Source: Plectrocnemia conspersa (Eukaryota; Arthropoda; Insecta; Trichoptera; Polycentropodidae). From it: DNA of 64,000 nt. The translations under genes and the position numbers were made by a program. Every line of letters starts with the position of its first letter. The first letter of the stretch is position 1. Below the pieces are notes generated by a model, which was not told where the DNA came from, ran no database searches, and saw nothing but the letters and a program-made list of their open reading frames with translations. Below are positions 1 to 10,216 of this stretch, in pieces. The stretch is from contig VTFK01000091.1 in the NCBI GenBank assembly GCA_009617715.1, forward strand, positions 1,054,001-1,118,000, written 5' to 3'.

Positions 1-357
1 ACCGGTGAAATTATAATTTAGTAATATATATATATATATACATTGACATACTAATTATTATTTATTTACTCGTATTGCATAATTGTTACAGTTAAGTTAT
101 ATTTTCACTAGTGAAGATCAAACACATTTTTACCAGTAGATGTATATTTTTACTATCGAAAATATATTTTAACCGATAAGCGCTAGTGAAATTATATGCT
201 GCTCTATAATTTTATGAAACCCAATTTGACAGTTGCGAAACGTTCATTTGCTGTTCAAACCCAAACCTAACGAAAGTTATAAAACTAAAGTTTTATAATT
301 TTAATTTGATCAATTCTAAAATACAAACGAAGCCAACTCATCTCTCAGGGAAAAATA

Positions 358-622
358 AGCGGAAGAAGTACATCTCGGAAATAGCTCCATAGTTGGTCTG
401 CACTTTGATATTACTATGTTTTAAAAATATGATAGCTATTCTTACCGATATTACCATAGATTTTTAATATAAAAGTATTGGTTAAAGTATATTCAAACCG
501 AATTTTGGTCAATAGGAGGGCGCAATATAATTATCACTTCACAGAAGTCAAAAATTCACGTCAAAAGCAATAAAATCGCGTCGGCGCCGTCGCAGTGCAG
601 TGGGAACGTTCGGTAACGAGCG
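358..622 (+). repeat. Dispersed repeat family R1, copy a
   Basis: This copy contains the family core: a tttaaaaatatgatagct segment, then accgaattttggtcaatagg, then agaagtcaaaaattcacgtc, and it ends in cgttcggtaacgagcg. Other copies are at about 24004-24228, 29735-29846, 34080-34270, 40133-40375 (inverse) and 55380-55510. No open reading frame is shared, so it is a non-autonomous repeat of unknown class. Confidence 0.75.
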
Positions 623-2450
623 ATGTATTTTCATTTAAACTATTTATATTGTCTCGTAGAATAAACTTTAAACCAGATAAGTTTTTTCAACACTAACTTG
701 TGTTGCTGAAGTTTTTAAATTTATTTTGAAATTTTGAATAAATGAGGATATGTACTTTTATTTTCCTTCCAAAATTTTAATTCCAAAAGTCCAATCTTTG
801 ATTAAAGTTATTCAATATTAATTCAATGTCCACATCTGTAAAAATAGGGATTCTATGTGTCACTATTGCCATTTTTTACTACTTAAAAAATCCTCTAAAT
901 CCACCTTTTCATCGGATTTTCACTTGTGCATTTGTGATTGAAATTTTTTTTTTTAAGAATTGTTATTTGTATCAAACATTATTTTAAACAAACGTTGCAT
1001 AGTTTTTACTTATTGTGACTAAGTGTTTGAGCTTGTACGGAACCCTTCTTCCGGTTTTCGATTCAGTTCCGAGTTAAGTGTGTCATTATTTACTAAATAG
1101 ATGTTGATTGTGTTTACACGGTCGTATAACGTATTGCCATATTTCGACGGAAGATTCAAAAGAACAAATTGACGCTTTCTGTGTATCATAGTGTTTTTTG
1201 CACAAAAAACCCAGAAAAACCGTGATGCAAGATTAGAATGTTTTTTTCGTGTAGTCCAGTGTACATCTCTTGAACATTACACAACAGTAAATTATTGTAA
1301 ATAGCCATTTTTGTTTATATGCTCATGGATTGAGAGCCTCTATCGCAACGTTTGCTGCTGCATTTATAGCGTATTAATTTTATATTAGAAAGGTTCTAGT
1401 TTGTTGAAAACAGAAAATTTTGAAATTCGCTATGCGGAAATAAACAATATATAAATCACAGATAACATAACCCATTAACCCAAATATTGGCTGCGATCGC
1501 TCAATACGAAGCAATACAATTTTTGCGGTCACCAATTTGTGGATTGATAACAATTTTTATCATAAATCGTAAAACAATTACAATTCCGTCTACTAACTTT
1601 GTTAGTATAAAGAAAATAGTTAACTAACTTATTGTAGTGAATAAAATAATTGGAAATATGTTTACACATAAAATGTTTACAACCACAATCAGCTAAATGA
1701 AGATTAAAACACGCAAACGTGACATGTATAAATGAACATTAAAAAGTCAGTTTATGGATGCACATATAAATGTTATTTTTGATTTATGTATGATTCATTA
1801 TTTACAGTACATTCCCTTCTTACCTATAATAAAGTAAAAAACATTATATTACATTGTGCAGAAATATATTTTGCCACAAATATTTATATAATAATCTTAT
1901 TTTTTAGATTCTAAGCAATTGCTATGATTGATTATAATACATATTCAATTAATTAAAATCTGGGTTTTGCGCTCTAGATTATAATTGAATAGCTGGTTAG
2001 AAAATGGGCGTATCTGCCTAAATCCACTGTTGAGAAAAAAAATGTATGTTACATTTTTTGTAGTTAGTTACACTTATTTATAAATTGTAAATATATATTT
2101 CTATACATATTTAATAATGCATATATTTATTACTTTATTTATATCTCTTAAAAAACGGTTTCTGTTTTCATGCATCATATTTTAAGTAAGAAATATATAT
2201 ACATATTACAGTAAATATGTATCAAGAACTTGATTTATAATTTCACTGGTCATAATGATTTATGCTTGGGATATTTTGCCCTTAACAAGTAATACAGCTG
2301 TGGCCAATTGAATGTTTCATAGGCAATATTTCATGAATTTTATTATTGAAATGTATTCTTTCCTTAAAACTTGTTCTATTGTATTTTTTATGATCAAGTG
2401 CATATGTGGTAATAATTTACAAGATATTTTAACTAGTTAAGCCTCCTCAA

Positions 2451-3430
2451 TTGCACGTTAGCCTCGGATATGTAAAGAGATCTAAACAAATGTCGATCAT
2501 GGTAAAATCTAAAATAATAGCATATCTCAAAGAAAAGGTTTCAATTCGCGAAGAGTGGGATTTAACGGTTCTGCTATTCGAAAATTCTAGAGAAGGTGCA
2601 AGGGGGTGGTCGGAAGCGTATGACGTCTACTCAAGAAGATCGCAGAATAAAGGACATCATAAAAAATATCGATTCAAAATTGCTGCTGAAATACAAACAT
2701 AATTGTAATCTACTTCAAACACGAATATTTCTAGACGGACAATGAATAGACGTTTGGTTGAAGCTTGATTTAAACCCAACAAAAAAATACTATTTACTGA
2801 GAAAATGAAAAAGAATCGCCTTGAATGGGCAAAAGCTCATCGCCGTTGGACCGTCGAAGATTGGAGAAGAGTGGCTTTCTGCAAAGAATCCAAATTTAAT
2901 CTGTTTGGAGCAGATGCTAAGCGACTGTGTGCCTTAAAAAAAAAGCGAAAGATTTCATTCCTTATGTATTAATCGATTCATCAAACACTCACTCTATGTG
3001 ATGATCTGGGGGTGCATGACAGTTTATGGATTGGGCTCTGTAAATTTTGTCCAGGGCATATATAAATTGATTATATATAACTTTATTCCAACCCTTGAAG
3101 AACTTATCCAACATACTGTTGAACCCATTTTGTAAGACGAGTCGAATTATAGTTTTCACATTCAAACATTCACTAAATTAATCCTTCATCTATAGATTAT
3201 ACAATTCAAAGAGTTAATGGAAATCACATCATTAACATGGCCAAGAAACAGCCCCGACTTTAACCCAATTGAAAATTTATAGGTAATCATAAAACAATAA
3301 TTAAGAAAAAAACGATTAAAAAATTTAGCCGAGTTGAAAAAACATATCATGAAAGTGTGGGAAGAGGAGATCGATCTTAAAAAATTGAATATCTGTATTT
3401 ATCGATGTCATGCAGAATACAAGAATTAAT
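2451..3430 (+). pseudogene. Degenerate Tc1/mariner-like transposase
   Basis: Translated pieces in several frames line up in order with a Tc1-type DDE transposase. The order is a helix-turn-helix-like N-terminus near 2490-2560, a GRKRMTSTQEDRRIKDIIKN-like stretch (about 2605-2665), RLEWAKAHRRWTVEDWRRV (about 2818-2874), ESKFNLFGAD, MIWGCMTVYGLGSVNF (about 2998-3045), and WPRNSPDFNPIENL (about 3240-3281) carrying the final acidic residue region. The Tc1 hallmark SDES is replaced by CKES, so a catalytic aspartate is missing. There are several frameshifts and stops, so it is not functional. The family normally encodes about 340 residues, and the relic spans nearly that length. Confidence 0.85.
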
Positions 3431-4075
3431 TAAAAATAAAGGAGAAATGACGTCAAAATAATTTTATTAAGATGTTACAAAAGTGTTTTATTTACAAGCT
3501 TCTAATTTTTAAATGTCCTCGATATTGCTTTCTATGAATAGAACTAAAAAAAAGGTCGCGCGCAAGTGTTGAGTCTGAGGTTCGCCATTATACACTTGCT
3601 GGGACGACGAAAAAATTGCACCTTTCCCTGAATTAACGCAATTATACATTCCTAATTTTACAATACCCGTATTTTTTTAACAGTATCAACGGATAACGAA
3701 AGTTAACAATTATAATTATCCATTATAAATTCAAAAACGTGTAAAAAATGCATCAAAGTTGATAAAATAATCAAAATACGTATAAGAACCGCCATGTTAA
3801 CTTTTCATGCGCTGTTCAAACCTAAGCCTAACTTAAACGAATATAATAATGTTTAGGTTAGGTTTAGGTTTGAACAGCAAATGGACGTTTCACAACTGTC
3901 AAATTAAATTTCAACGACAGTTTAGAACAGCATATAATTTCACTATCGCTTATAAGTTAAATTATATTTTCACTAGTAAAAATATACATCTACCGGTGAA
4001 AATGTATTCAGATATGATTTCACAGAAACGGTATTAATATTATCTTTAAAATAATTTTACCGGTAATACATGTGT

Positions 4076-6500
4076 TTTAATCTAAGAATGTACCACTTGG
4101 AAAAAAAATTTTACTATATTTATCGATTACGTCATAATTACTAAATTGACTACTCACATGAGTCATTATAGTGCATTTAAAAGACTGCGTAAAAATACAT
4201 TCTAGAATAATAGATTCTTAGAATACGCCAGACTTTTGAACACAATATATGAACGCTTTTTTGCTATATATAAATAAATGCCTTGAAGTCGCACTAAGTT
4301 GAAACTTTAAACATACAAATCGTTACAAAAACTACTACAAAACAATTAATGTTTATGTAGGTTTTTACTTGGGGTTACAATTCGTTTCAAGTTTAGTTTT
4401 AAAAACAAAACCTTTGCAGAAAATCTTCAAAATTAAAACAAATAATAGCTAAAAATTGACTTTATATAAACTATTCTATATTTTTAGCAATTCGAATTTA
4501 CAGTAAATATTTAATTTAATTCAATACATAACAGAGCAATAAATGTTTCCAACTTTAAATAAGTTTAATTAGTACTGCTGCCGAAAATACTCATTTAGTT
4601 GTTGTCCACGTTGGATTTCATATTAGCTATTATAACTTAATGTCTGTAACACATTAATTACTTTAGACATACTTAAAACTGGGCATTATTCGTATGTTTT
4701 AAAATATATGTCTATGTAGCACAATAAAAATGCAGATATACGAGTAATTTATGGAATTTCGGCAATTAAATAGTGTTTTTTTTCATGTGATTGTATCAGT
4801 TCAAATAAAATTCGTGCAATTTATTTTTGTGCTATATTTTAAGTATAAAATAATACGAGATTTTTATGCTCAATTATTAATTAATTATTCTCCCTTTCCT
4901 ATATTCGAGTATTGTCTATTTTTATACACTAGCTTAAGACGATCCTGAATTTATAATTATACTATTCTATAATGTACGAAACACGATTCCCAGATCTTAG
5001 CATGACTATTATCTAATATAATTTTTGATATCTTATCAATAAATAGCAATCAAAATCTTAGGTTTCAATAAATAAAACAAACGTTGTTTAAAGGAATTGG
5101 CATAATAAAATAGTCTGAATGAAATTTAATTTTCATTTAAAAAAACTGTTATTATAAACTAAACTACGAATTGAGTCTATATCTCTATATGTCTTTAATT
5201 TAATAATAATATTATAAAATGTACGCAACACGATGTCCTATTATCTGATTATCTGATTTAAAACTCTTGGCAATAATGAGTTGTGAATTATGAGAGCAAA
5301 GCTTTGATATATAGTACTTCAAAAATTTACTAAGACTTCTTTCTGTAACCATAAGCTATTGTTATGGCATTTTAAGTTAAATTATCAGAGCCAATAAACC
5401 AGAACATCTATTATGTGTATATTATAAAAAACACATTTCATTTTAAAAAAAAGCAGTTTTAATTGGAGATATATTTTGGTAATTAAATAAATCTGGATTC
5501 CAAGTCTTTACAGGTTTTAAAGGATTAAACAATGTGATTCAATTGCATAATTATTGAAAAATAGAACACCAAAGTTTGCCACTGCCATTGTGAATCACTT
5601 ATGACTACATAGAAGTTGATGTCGGTGCAATAAAAATAAGCGCGACATACGATCTTAATAAATTACTATGGGGCACCGTCGTCGCTTTTCGTACGACATG
5701 AATAATATGAATAAAAATAATGTATTTTTAAATTACATAAAATGCAAAAAAGTTTATAGCTTTAAAATGATCTCAAATAAGTGAATTGCTAATCGCCATA
5801 TATTACAAATTATAACACAACTTTCTTTGACGCTAAAAATTGTACAAAATAAACAAAGTTTTGAGTAAAATTTAGGTAACCAACTAACATGGAAAGGGAT
5901 CGTTTTTCCAATTTCGATCCTTACTAAATACATACTATAGGGATCTTTTAAATACCAATGATGAATTATTAATTATTACTAGGTTAAAATAGCTGGAGGG
6001 GTTCTATTGTAGTGAGTAATTTTTACCGTGATACCGTGACGGATTGTTTATAATATAAACACTTTAAAGTAATCCAAATACAATTCTAACATCAATTGAA
6101 TCACCGCTATTGTGATATTTTAACAACACAGGAAATCGATAGAAAGCATTGTTTCCTAGAATTAGACTGCACGGGATCAAATTTAACAATCCCACAATAG
6201 TTTACAACGAACGGTACCAGGTAATAGGTAATGCGAAATAGAATATCGTCCCAGTGCGAATGTTTGGTCACCGTACAGGTGTGACCCCAAACAAACGTTT
6301 ATTATTTATATGTAATATTATTATATGCATTTGTTTTCCGAAAACCGTTACGCTCGGCGAAACGAGGTTATGTTGTTAACAAATTCTATTGTCAGAGTAC
6401 ACCTTCCTAATTATTTTACCTGGCAGCGGACGGAATTCCATAGATTCCGCCCACTTTTAGATTGGGGTTAAATACTCCCCAAAGAGAGCGGGGTCGAGGG
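4076..6500. other. AT-rich intergenic stretch without supported genes
   Basis: I see only short chance reading frames and A/T runs here. The right third (from about 6170) becomes more mixed in composition as it approaches the CpG-rich patch at 6420-6720. No transposon protein or RNA gene was recognised. Confidence 0.5.
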
Positions 6501-6511
6501 TCGAGCCTTAC

Positions 6512-6542
6512 CCAGTGTCAGCGCGACGGCGGAGTGATCCAT
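6512..6542 (-). CDS. Candidate first coding exon of an unidentified leftward gene (partial)
   Basis: On the minus strand an ATG at 6542-6540 opens M-D-H-S-A-V-A-L-T-L and is followed after CTGG by gtaagg, a strong splice donor (exon end 6512, phase 1). Upstream on the same strand are a T-rich leader, a TCAGTC initiator-like site (6662-6657) and the inverse of TGGCAACACT (6718-6709), the motif also found just before the ABCF1 start. The surrounding 300 bases are clearly richer in CpG than their neighbourhood. The next exon was not found in the 6.5 kb to the left, so the first intron would run beyond the window or hold an exon I missed. The peptide is too short to identify; calling it a gene is inference. 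Confidence 0.35.
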
Positions 6543-6656
6543 GTTAGCTTGATTGAAACATCAAAACGTCTTGAGGTTTAAATGTGAAAAAATAAAAAAA
6601 AAACACAACACAAAGGCACAAACACACACGAATCGCCTCGCCGACGGCCGCCGGCG

Positions 6657-6718
6657 GACTGATGAAGGCTTCGCTCGAGGTGCAAACGGAAAATTGTCGG
6701 TGCGCGGGTGGCAACACT
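6657..6718 (-). promoter_or_regulatory. Candidate core promoter, CpG-rich
   Basis: The minus strand reads AGTGTTGCCA (6718-6709) and then TCAGTC (6662-6657), in a GC-rich context including ccgccggcggccgtcgg. The same motif pair occurs before ABCF1, although there the spacing is shorter and the motif lies on the other strand relative to transcription. Promoter function is inferred. Confidence 0.35.
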
Positions 6719-6789
6719 GATGGTTTAAACAATACCAAAAGTGCGCATGAGTGGATTTTAAAATTATGGTAATTAAACACAAGGGTATC

Positions 6790-7635
6790 AAAATTTTACA
6801 AACGCTAATAACACTGATAAATAAACATTATGCTAGATAGGCGGTCCCCAAACTTTATCAATATATTGGCTCATAAGGTTGATAACAGCAAATTTCTATT
6901 AAAATATACATATAAAAAAGAGGAAAAACACGAAACGAAAAGAAGAACGCCTATTGCTTCATGAAAATATAATGTTTATATTAATAAATGCGGCATAGCG
7001 GCATAATTTAAAATGTGGCCGTATAATTTGTGAGCTGAAACAAGAAAAAAAGGGATATTTATTATAAATCAATGCGTCCTAATGATTTTACATCACGTAC
7101 ATATATATATACATATATCATATGTTATTATTTCTTTACATAGAGAAAAACGTATACATATATACATATATATTTATTTTAATTATTACACATCAAATGA
7201 TTTTTTTTGAAAAATAAAGTTAATAAGAATGTAGAGCACACATAAAATGAGTTTGAACTATAACGTATAACTATTTTCATAAGTTTGCACTTTAACATAT
7301 AAAAACTCTATGTCTAACAAGTTCACTGAGAATATATGGATCTTGTAAAATGCTCGGCTTCTTTATGCGGAGCGCGTGTCACTTTTCTTATAGTTTAGGA
7401 GGAAGTTGTTTAACTATAAATACTTTCGCCGAGAGCTTGTGTGTAACGTTCGTATAAAATGTAGACTAATATGCACAAATTTTCCTCTAAGGTTTGTGTT
7501 AAAGCATTAAAATGCTCAGATTAGTTATGCGAAGGACGTGTCACTTAAACAATTTATTAAGGATTCGAGTTTCAACTAAAAAACTTGGCCATAAAACACC
7601 ATTATAATGACAATATATTATCACGCTGACCACCT
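6790..7635. other. AT-rich intergenic stretch, nothing recognised
   Basis: The stretch holds TA-rich simple sequence near 7098-7170 and two similar short segments (near 7350-7385 and 7510-7545, both with gcgtgtcact- or cgtgtcactt-like cores). No gene or transposon end was identified. Confidence 0.4.
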
Positions 7636-7639
7636 GTCA

Positions 7640-7970
7640 ACACAAAACTGACCTTGAGGTTACACATATCATATAATATATATTCTGGACTATTCTTTAT
7701 AAATACTGAGCAATCAACTAATAAATACTGTCCATCTGTTAAAATAATTCTTACCATTTATTACAAATCCTAACAAGTCCAATTTAAATTATAACCATTT
7801 AATATATATTCCGACCAATTATTATAAATTCTGACTATATAATATTTATTCTGGCCGCTAATATTCTGACTTTTGAATATGAATTCTGACCCATGTAGTA
7901 TAAATTCTGACTAATGTTATATAAATTCTCACCACAACTGTGTCAAAATTCTGACTCGAAAAATACGAGC
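7640..7970. repeat. Degenerate short tandem array
   Basis: The motif attctgac followed by a TA-rich filler recurs about every 20-35 bases: attccgacc, attctgact, attctggcc, attctgact, attctgacc, attctgact, attctcacc, attctgact. The best copies lie at 7805-7960 and weaker ones reach back to about 7680. It is non-coding and was not assigned to a known satellite. Confidence 0.6.
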
Positions 7971-9320
7971 CAAAAGGGAGTACGGATCAAATTTCTATTT
8001 ATATACTAGTGTTTTTTGCTAGAAACGTTGGGATGCAATTCAATATATTTTCGGCGTAGCCTATATTTAATGAAGCAGTATTCAAAGTTTCTGAGAGGAT
8101 GGATTTACTATCCGTTGATGTTCTATTGTGCCCTAAAGTTGCGATTGCGTCCTTTATTATTTTTTTTGCGACCAAGACGTCAGCGCTCGGGAACTACCCC
8201 ATTGTCTTATCTAATGATTATTCAACGTTTTATTAAAAAAATATATAGGTACTTTTTAATCATGCCTGATTAAAATATTATTGAAATTGTTATACATTAT
8301 ACAGTATACTCTTGATTATCCGGCTAATCGAAAAAAATCAAACTTTTAATGTATATATTGCTTTAAAACAACATGATGTATGTTTGATACAGATTATTAT
8401 TATTTAACATATTATTTGTTTTCAAAACGATTTTTGAATAGCAATACGTATTTTTCTACGTTAAATTATATCATAAGCATTCAGTTTATAGAACAACTAC
8501 AGATTCTTTGACAAGTTTTAATTTAGATCAGCCATTTTATTACATATCAATTATCGTTTTTTTTATTATTTTTTTTATTTTTAATGTTAAGTTTGCCTTT
8601 CTTAGTTTTTTATACCGTTGCTTCAAATCTATGAATAAAAGTCACTTGAAATTTACAGTTTTCTGTCAAAAATTATGTGAATTTAAACTTTGAGCTTTAG
8701 GGTCCAACCATGTTCAGACAGCACGTATTTTTTTACTTTTCGTTCGCTAAAAAGAAATATATTATTCATGAAATTTGGAGCGGCGACTTATTTGGGCATG
8801 GTTGACAATTTTGTTATGGGTCACCGATCAAGACTTCGTTGGTTTTAGATTGTAGTAATCATAGCTTATAACATATCGAATTTTTTTTTCAGTTAAACAG
8901 ATCGGTCGACTGTGTAGAAATGGTCAAATAAATTTCTGCCCCGAATAGTAAATATTGACGACCACAAATGAGCGCAGATTAATCAAATCCATACAAAATC
9001 CAAACAAATCTAGGCTCCCACAACGTTTCGTTTTTGTTCGACTTTGCTAATTAGTTCAAGGTATACCTTTCAGTCTTTGCTGCACAAAAAATTTTTTTAC
9101 CATTATTGAGGTATAAATAAGCTTATATTTCGGACCTCGTATCGTGTATCTTAGGTAATTCATCTTTTTCCATTTGATGGTTAAAGGAAGTTCTAGATTG
9201 CGTCATATAGTGAAAAGGATTCAGCAACTGGAGAATATTAGTCTATGAAACTTTTACCATACGTTTATAAAGCCATATCTTAAACTCTTTCAGTCTATCA
9301 ATTGTATCCATTTTTAAAGT
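7971..9320. other. Intergenic stretch without supported genes
   Basis: An 85-codon frame at 8016-8273 has no recognisable domain and sits in ordinary AT-rich sequence, so I do not call it a gene. The rest is A/T-rich, with no RNA gene or transposon end seen. Confidence 0.4.
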
Positions 9321-9324
9321 CTAG

Positions 9325-9420
9325 ATCAGTCATGGCGAACCTTTTTGGGTTCGCGTGCCAAAAATCATCAACTATTATTCCTCGATTGTGTGGCGTGCCC
9401 AAGGAGTAAAAAAATTACCA
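9325..9420. mobile_element. Possible hAT element end (remnant)
   Basis: The segment tcagtcatggcgaacctttt followed by gggttcgcgtgcc resembles the common hAT terminal pattern (CAGnnnTGGCGAACCTTTT then CGCGTGCC). No matching inverted end was found in the next 1 kb, so this is at most a solo end. A second short candidate, cagtggcggctc, occurs at about 9769. Assignment rests on remembered end motifs. Confidence 0.35.
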
Positions 9421-10094
9421 AGATAGAAAAAATAAATAATTAATTATTTTTTTAAAACGATTGTCGTTTATCTTAGAAAATATTTGATAATTAATAAAAT
9501 TAAATAAATTAATAATTACGCACAATCACACGTATTTTGGATTCATACATAATTTCATTAAATATTGCTTTGTTATCAAGATAATGAATGTTGTTAATTG
9601 TGTCACTGGCGACATTTTTTTTTTGTCTTTCGAGTGTATGCAATATATTGAAAGGAGTAGAATAAAGAATAGCCTGACAGCTCTCTCTATTGAAAAATTT
9701 CATGTTTGTTGTTCTTTAATGCTCACAGTTAATTTAATAAAATACAGATTCTTAAGAAGTCTTACATACAGTGGCGGCTCAAAATATTTTGTAGTGGAGA
9801 GGCTGCAACAATAAAAATTAAAAGAATAAACAAAATATCCGTAATAAAACTAAAATATGTAATATATATAATATATTATACTAGACAAAAATAATTTACT
9901 AAATTAATTTGACAAAGTTACATATATAAAAATATTTAAAACAGGAATTCAGCTTAATCAAATAGTTGACTAGTCATTAAAATTTAAAAAGCATTACCAG
10001 CTAAAAGTTGTATTTTAATATTTATTTAAGCGTTTCTAATAATTAATAAATTGTAAATTATAAGTTCAGAGGTAGAATTGAAATTATTGCACAA

Positions 10095-10120
10095 TGGCAA
10101 CACTATAAGGCAATTCAGTC
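10095..10120 (+). promoter_or_regulatory. Candidate ABCF1 core promoter
   Basis: TGGCAACACT at 10095-10104 is followed 11 bases later by TCAGTC (10115-10120), an arthropod initiator-like sequence. Starting there gives a 5' leader of about 100 bases before the ATG at 10217. The TGGCAACACT block resembles the Drosophila promoter element GGTCACACT (Ohler motif 1), but the two are not identical. It is seen again at 6709-6718 and 34360-34369. Confidence 0.45.
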
Positions 10121-10216
10121 AAACTGGAATGACATCTGGGTGACGGGCATGCGAGCCACGTTTGCCGATCGTTCTTGACGTTTATTCCCCGCAAATAGTA
10201 ACAAACTCGGTTTAAA

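Larger units (their letters stand above)
1..4075. mobile_element. Composite repeat block bounded by long inverted arms
   Basis: Positions about 105-272 and 3857-4024 are inverted copies of each other. Both carry, in opposite orientation, the stretch tttgaacagcaaatg, then cgtttc.caactgtcaaatt, then agcatataatttcacta and aaaatatacatcta. Weaker similarity continues outward: position 1 begins accggtgaaattat and positions 4055-4071 hold its inverse around accggtaa, so the left end may lie outside the window. Inside are a copy of the dispersed family called R1 here (358-622) and a dead Tc1-like transposase (2451-3430). It could be one large foldback or TIR element that collected insertions, or two copies of a small element in opposite orientation. 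The arms are seen directly; element identity is inference. Confidence 0.6.

Noticed and set aside
3851..3873. Telomere-like ttaggttagg repeat
   Set aside because: Only a two- to three-unit TTAGG-like run within the inverted arm; chance in a repeat end.
8016..8273. 85-codon plus-strand frame
   Set aside because: No domain, no splice or promoter context, and composition like the surrounding non-coding sequence.
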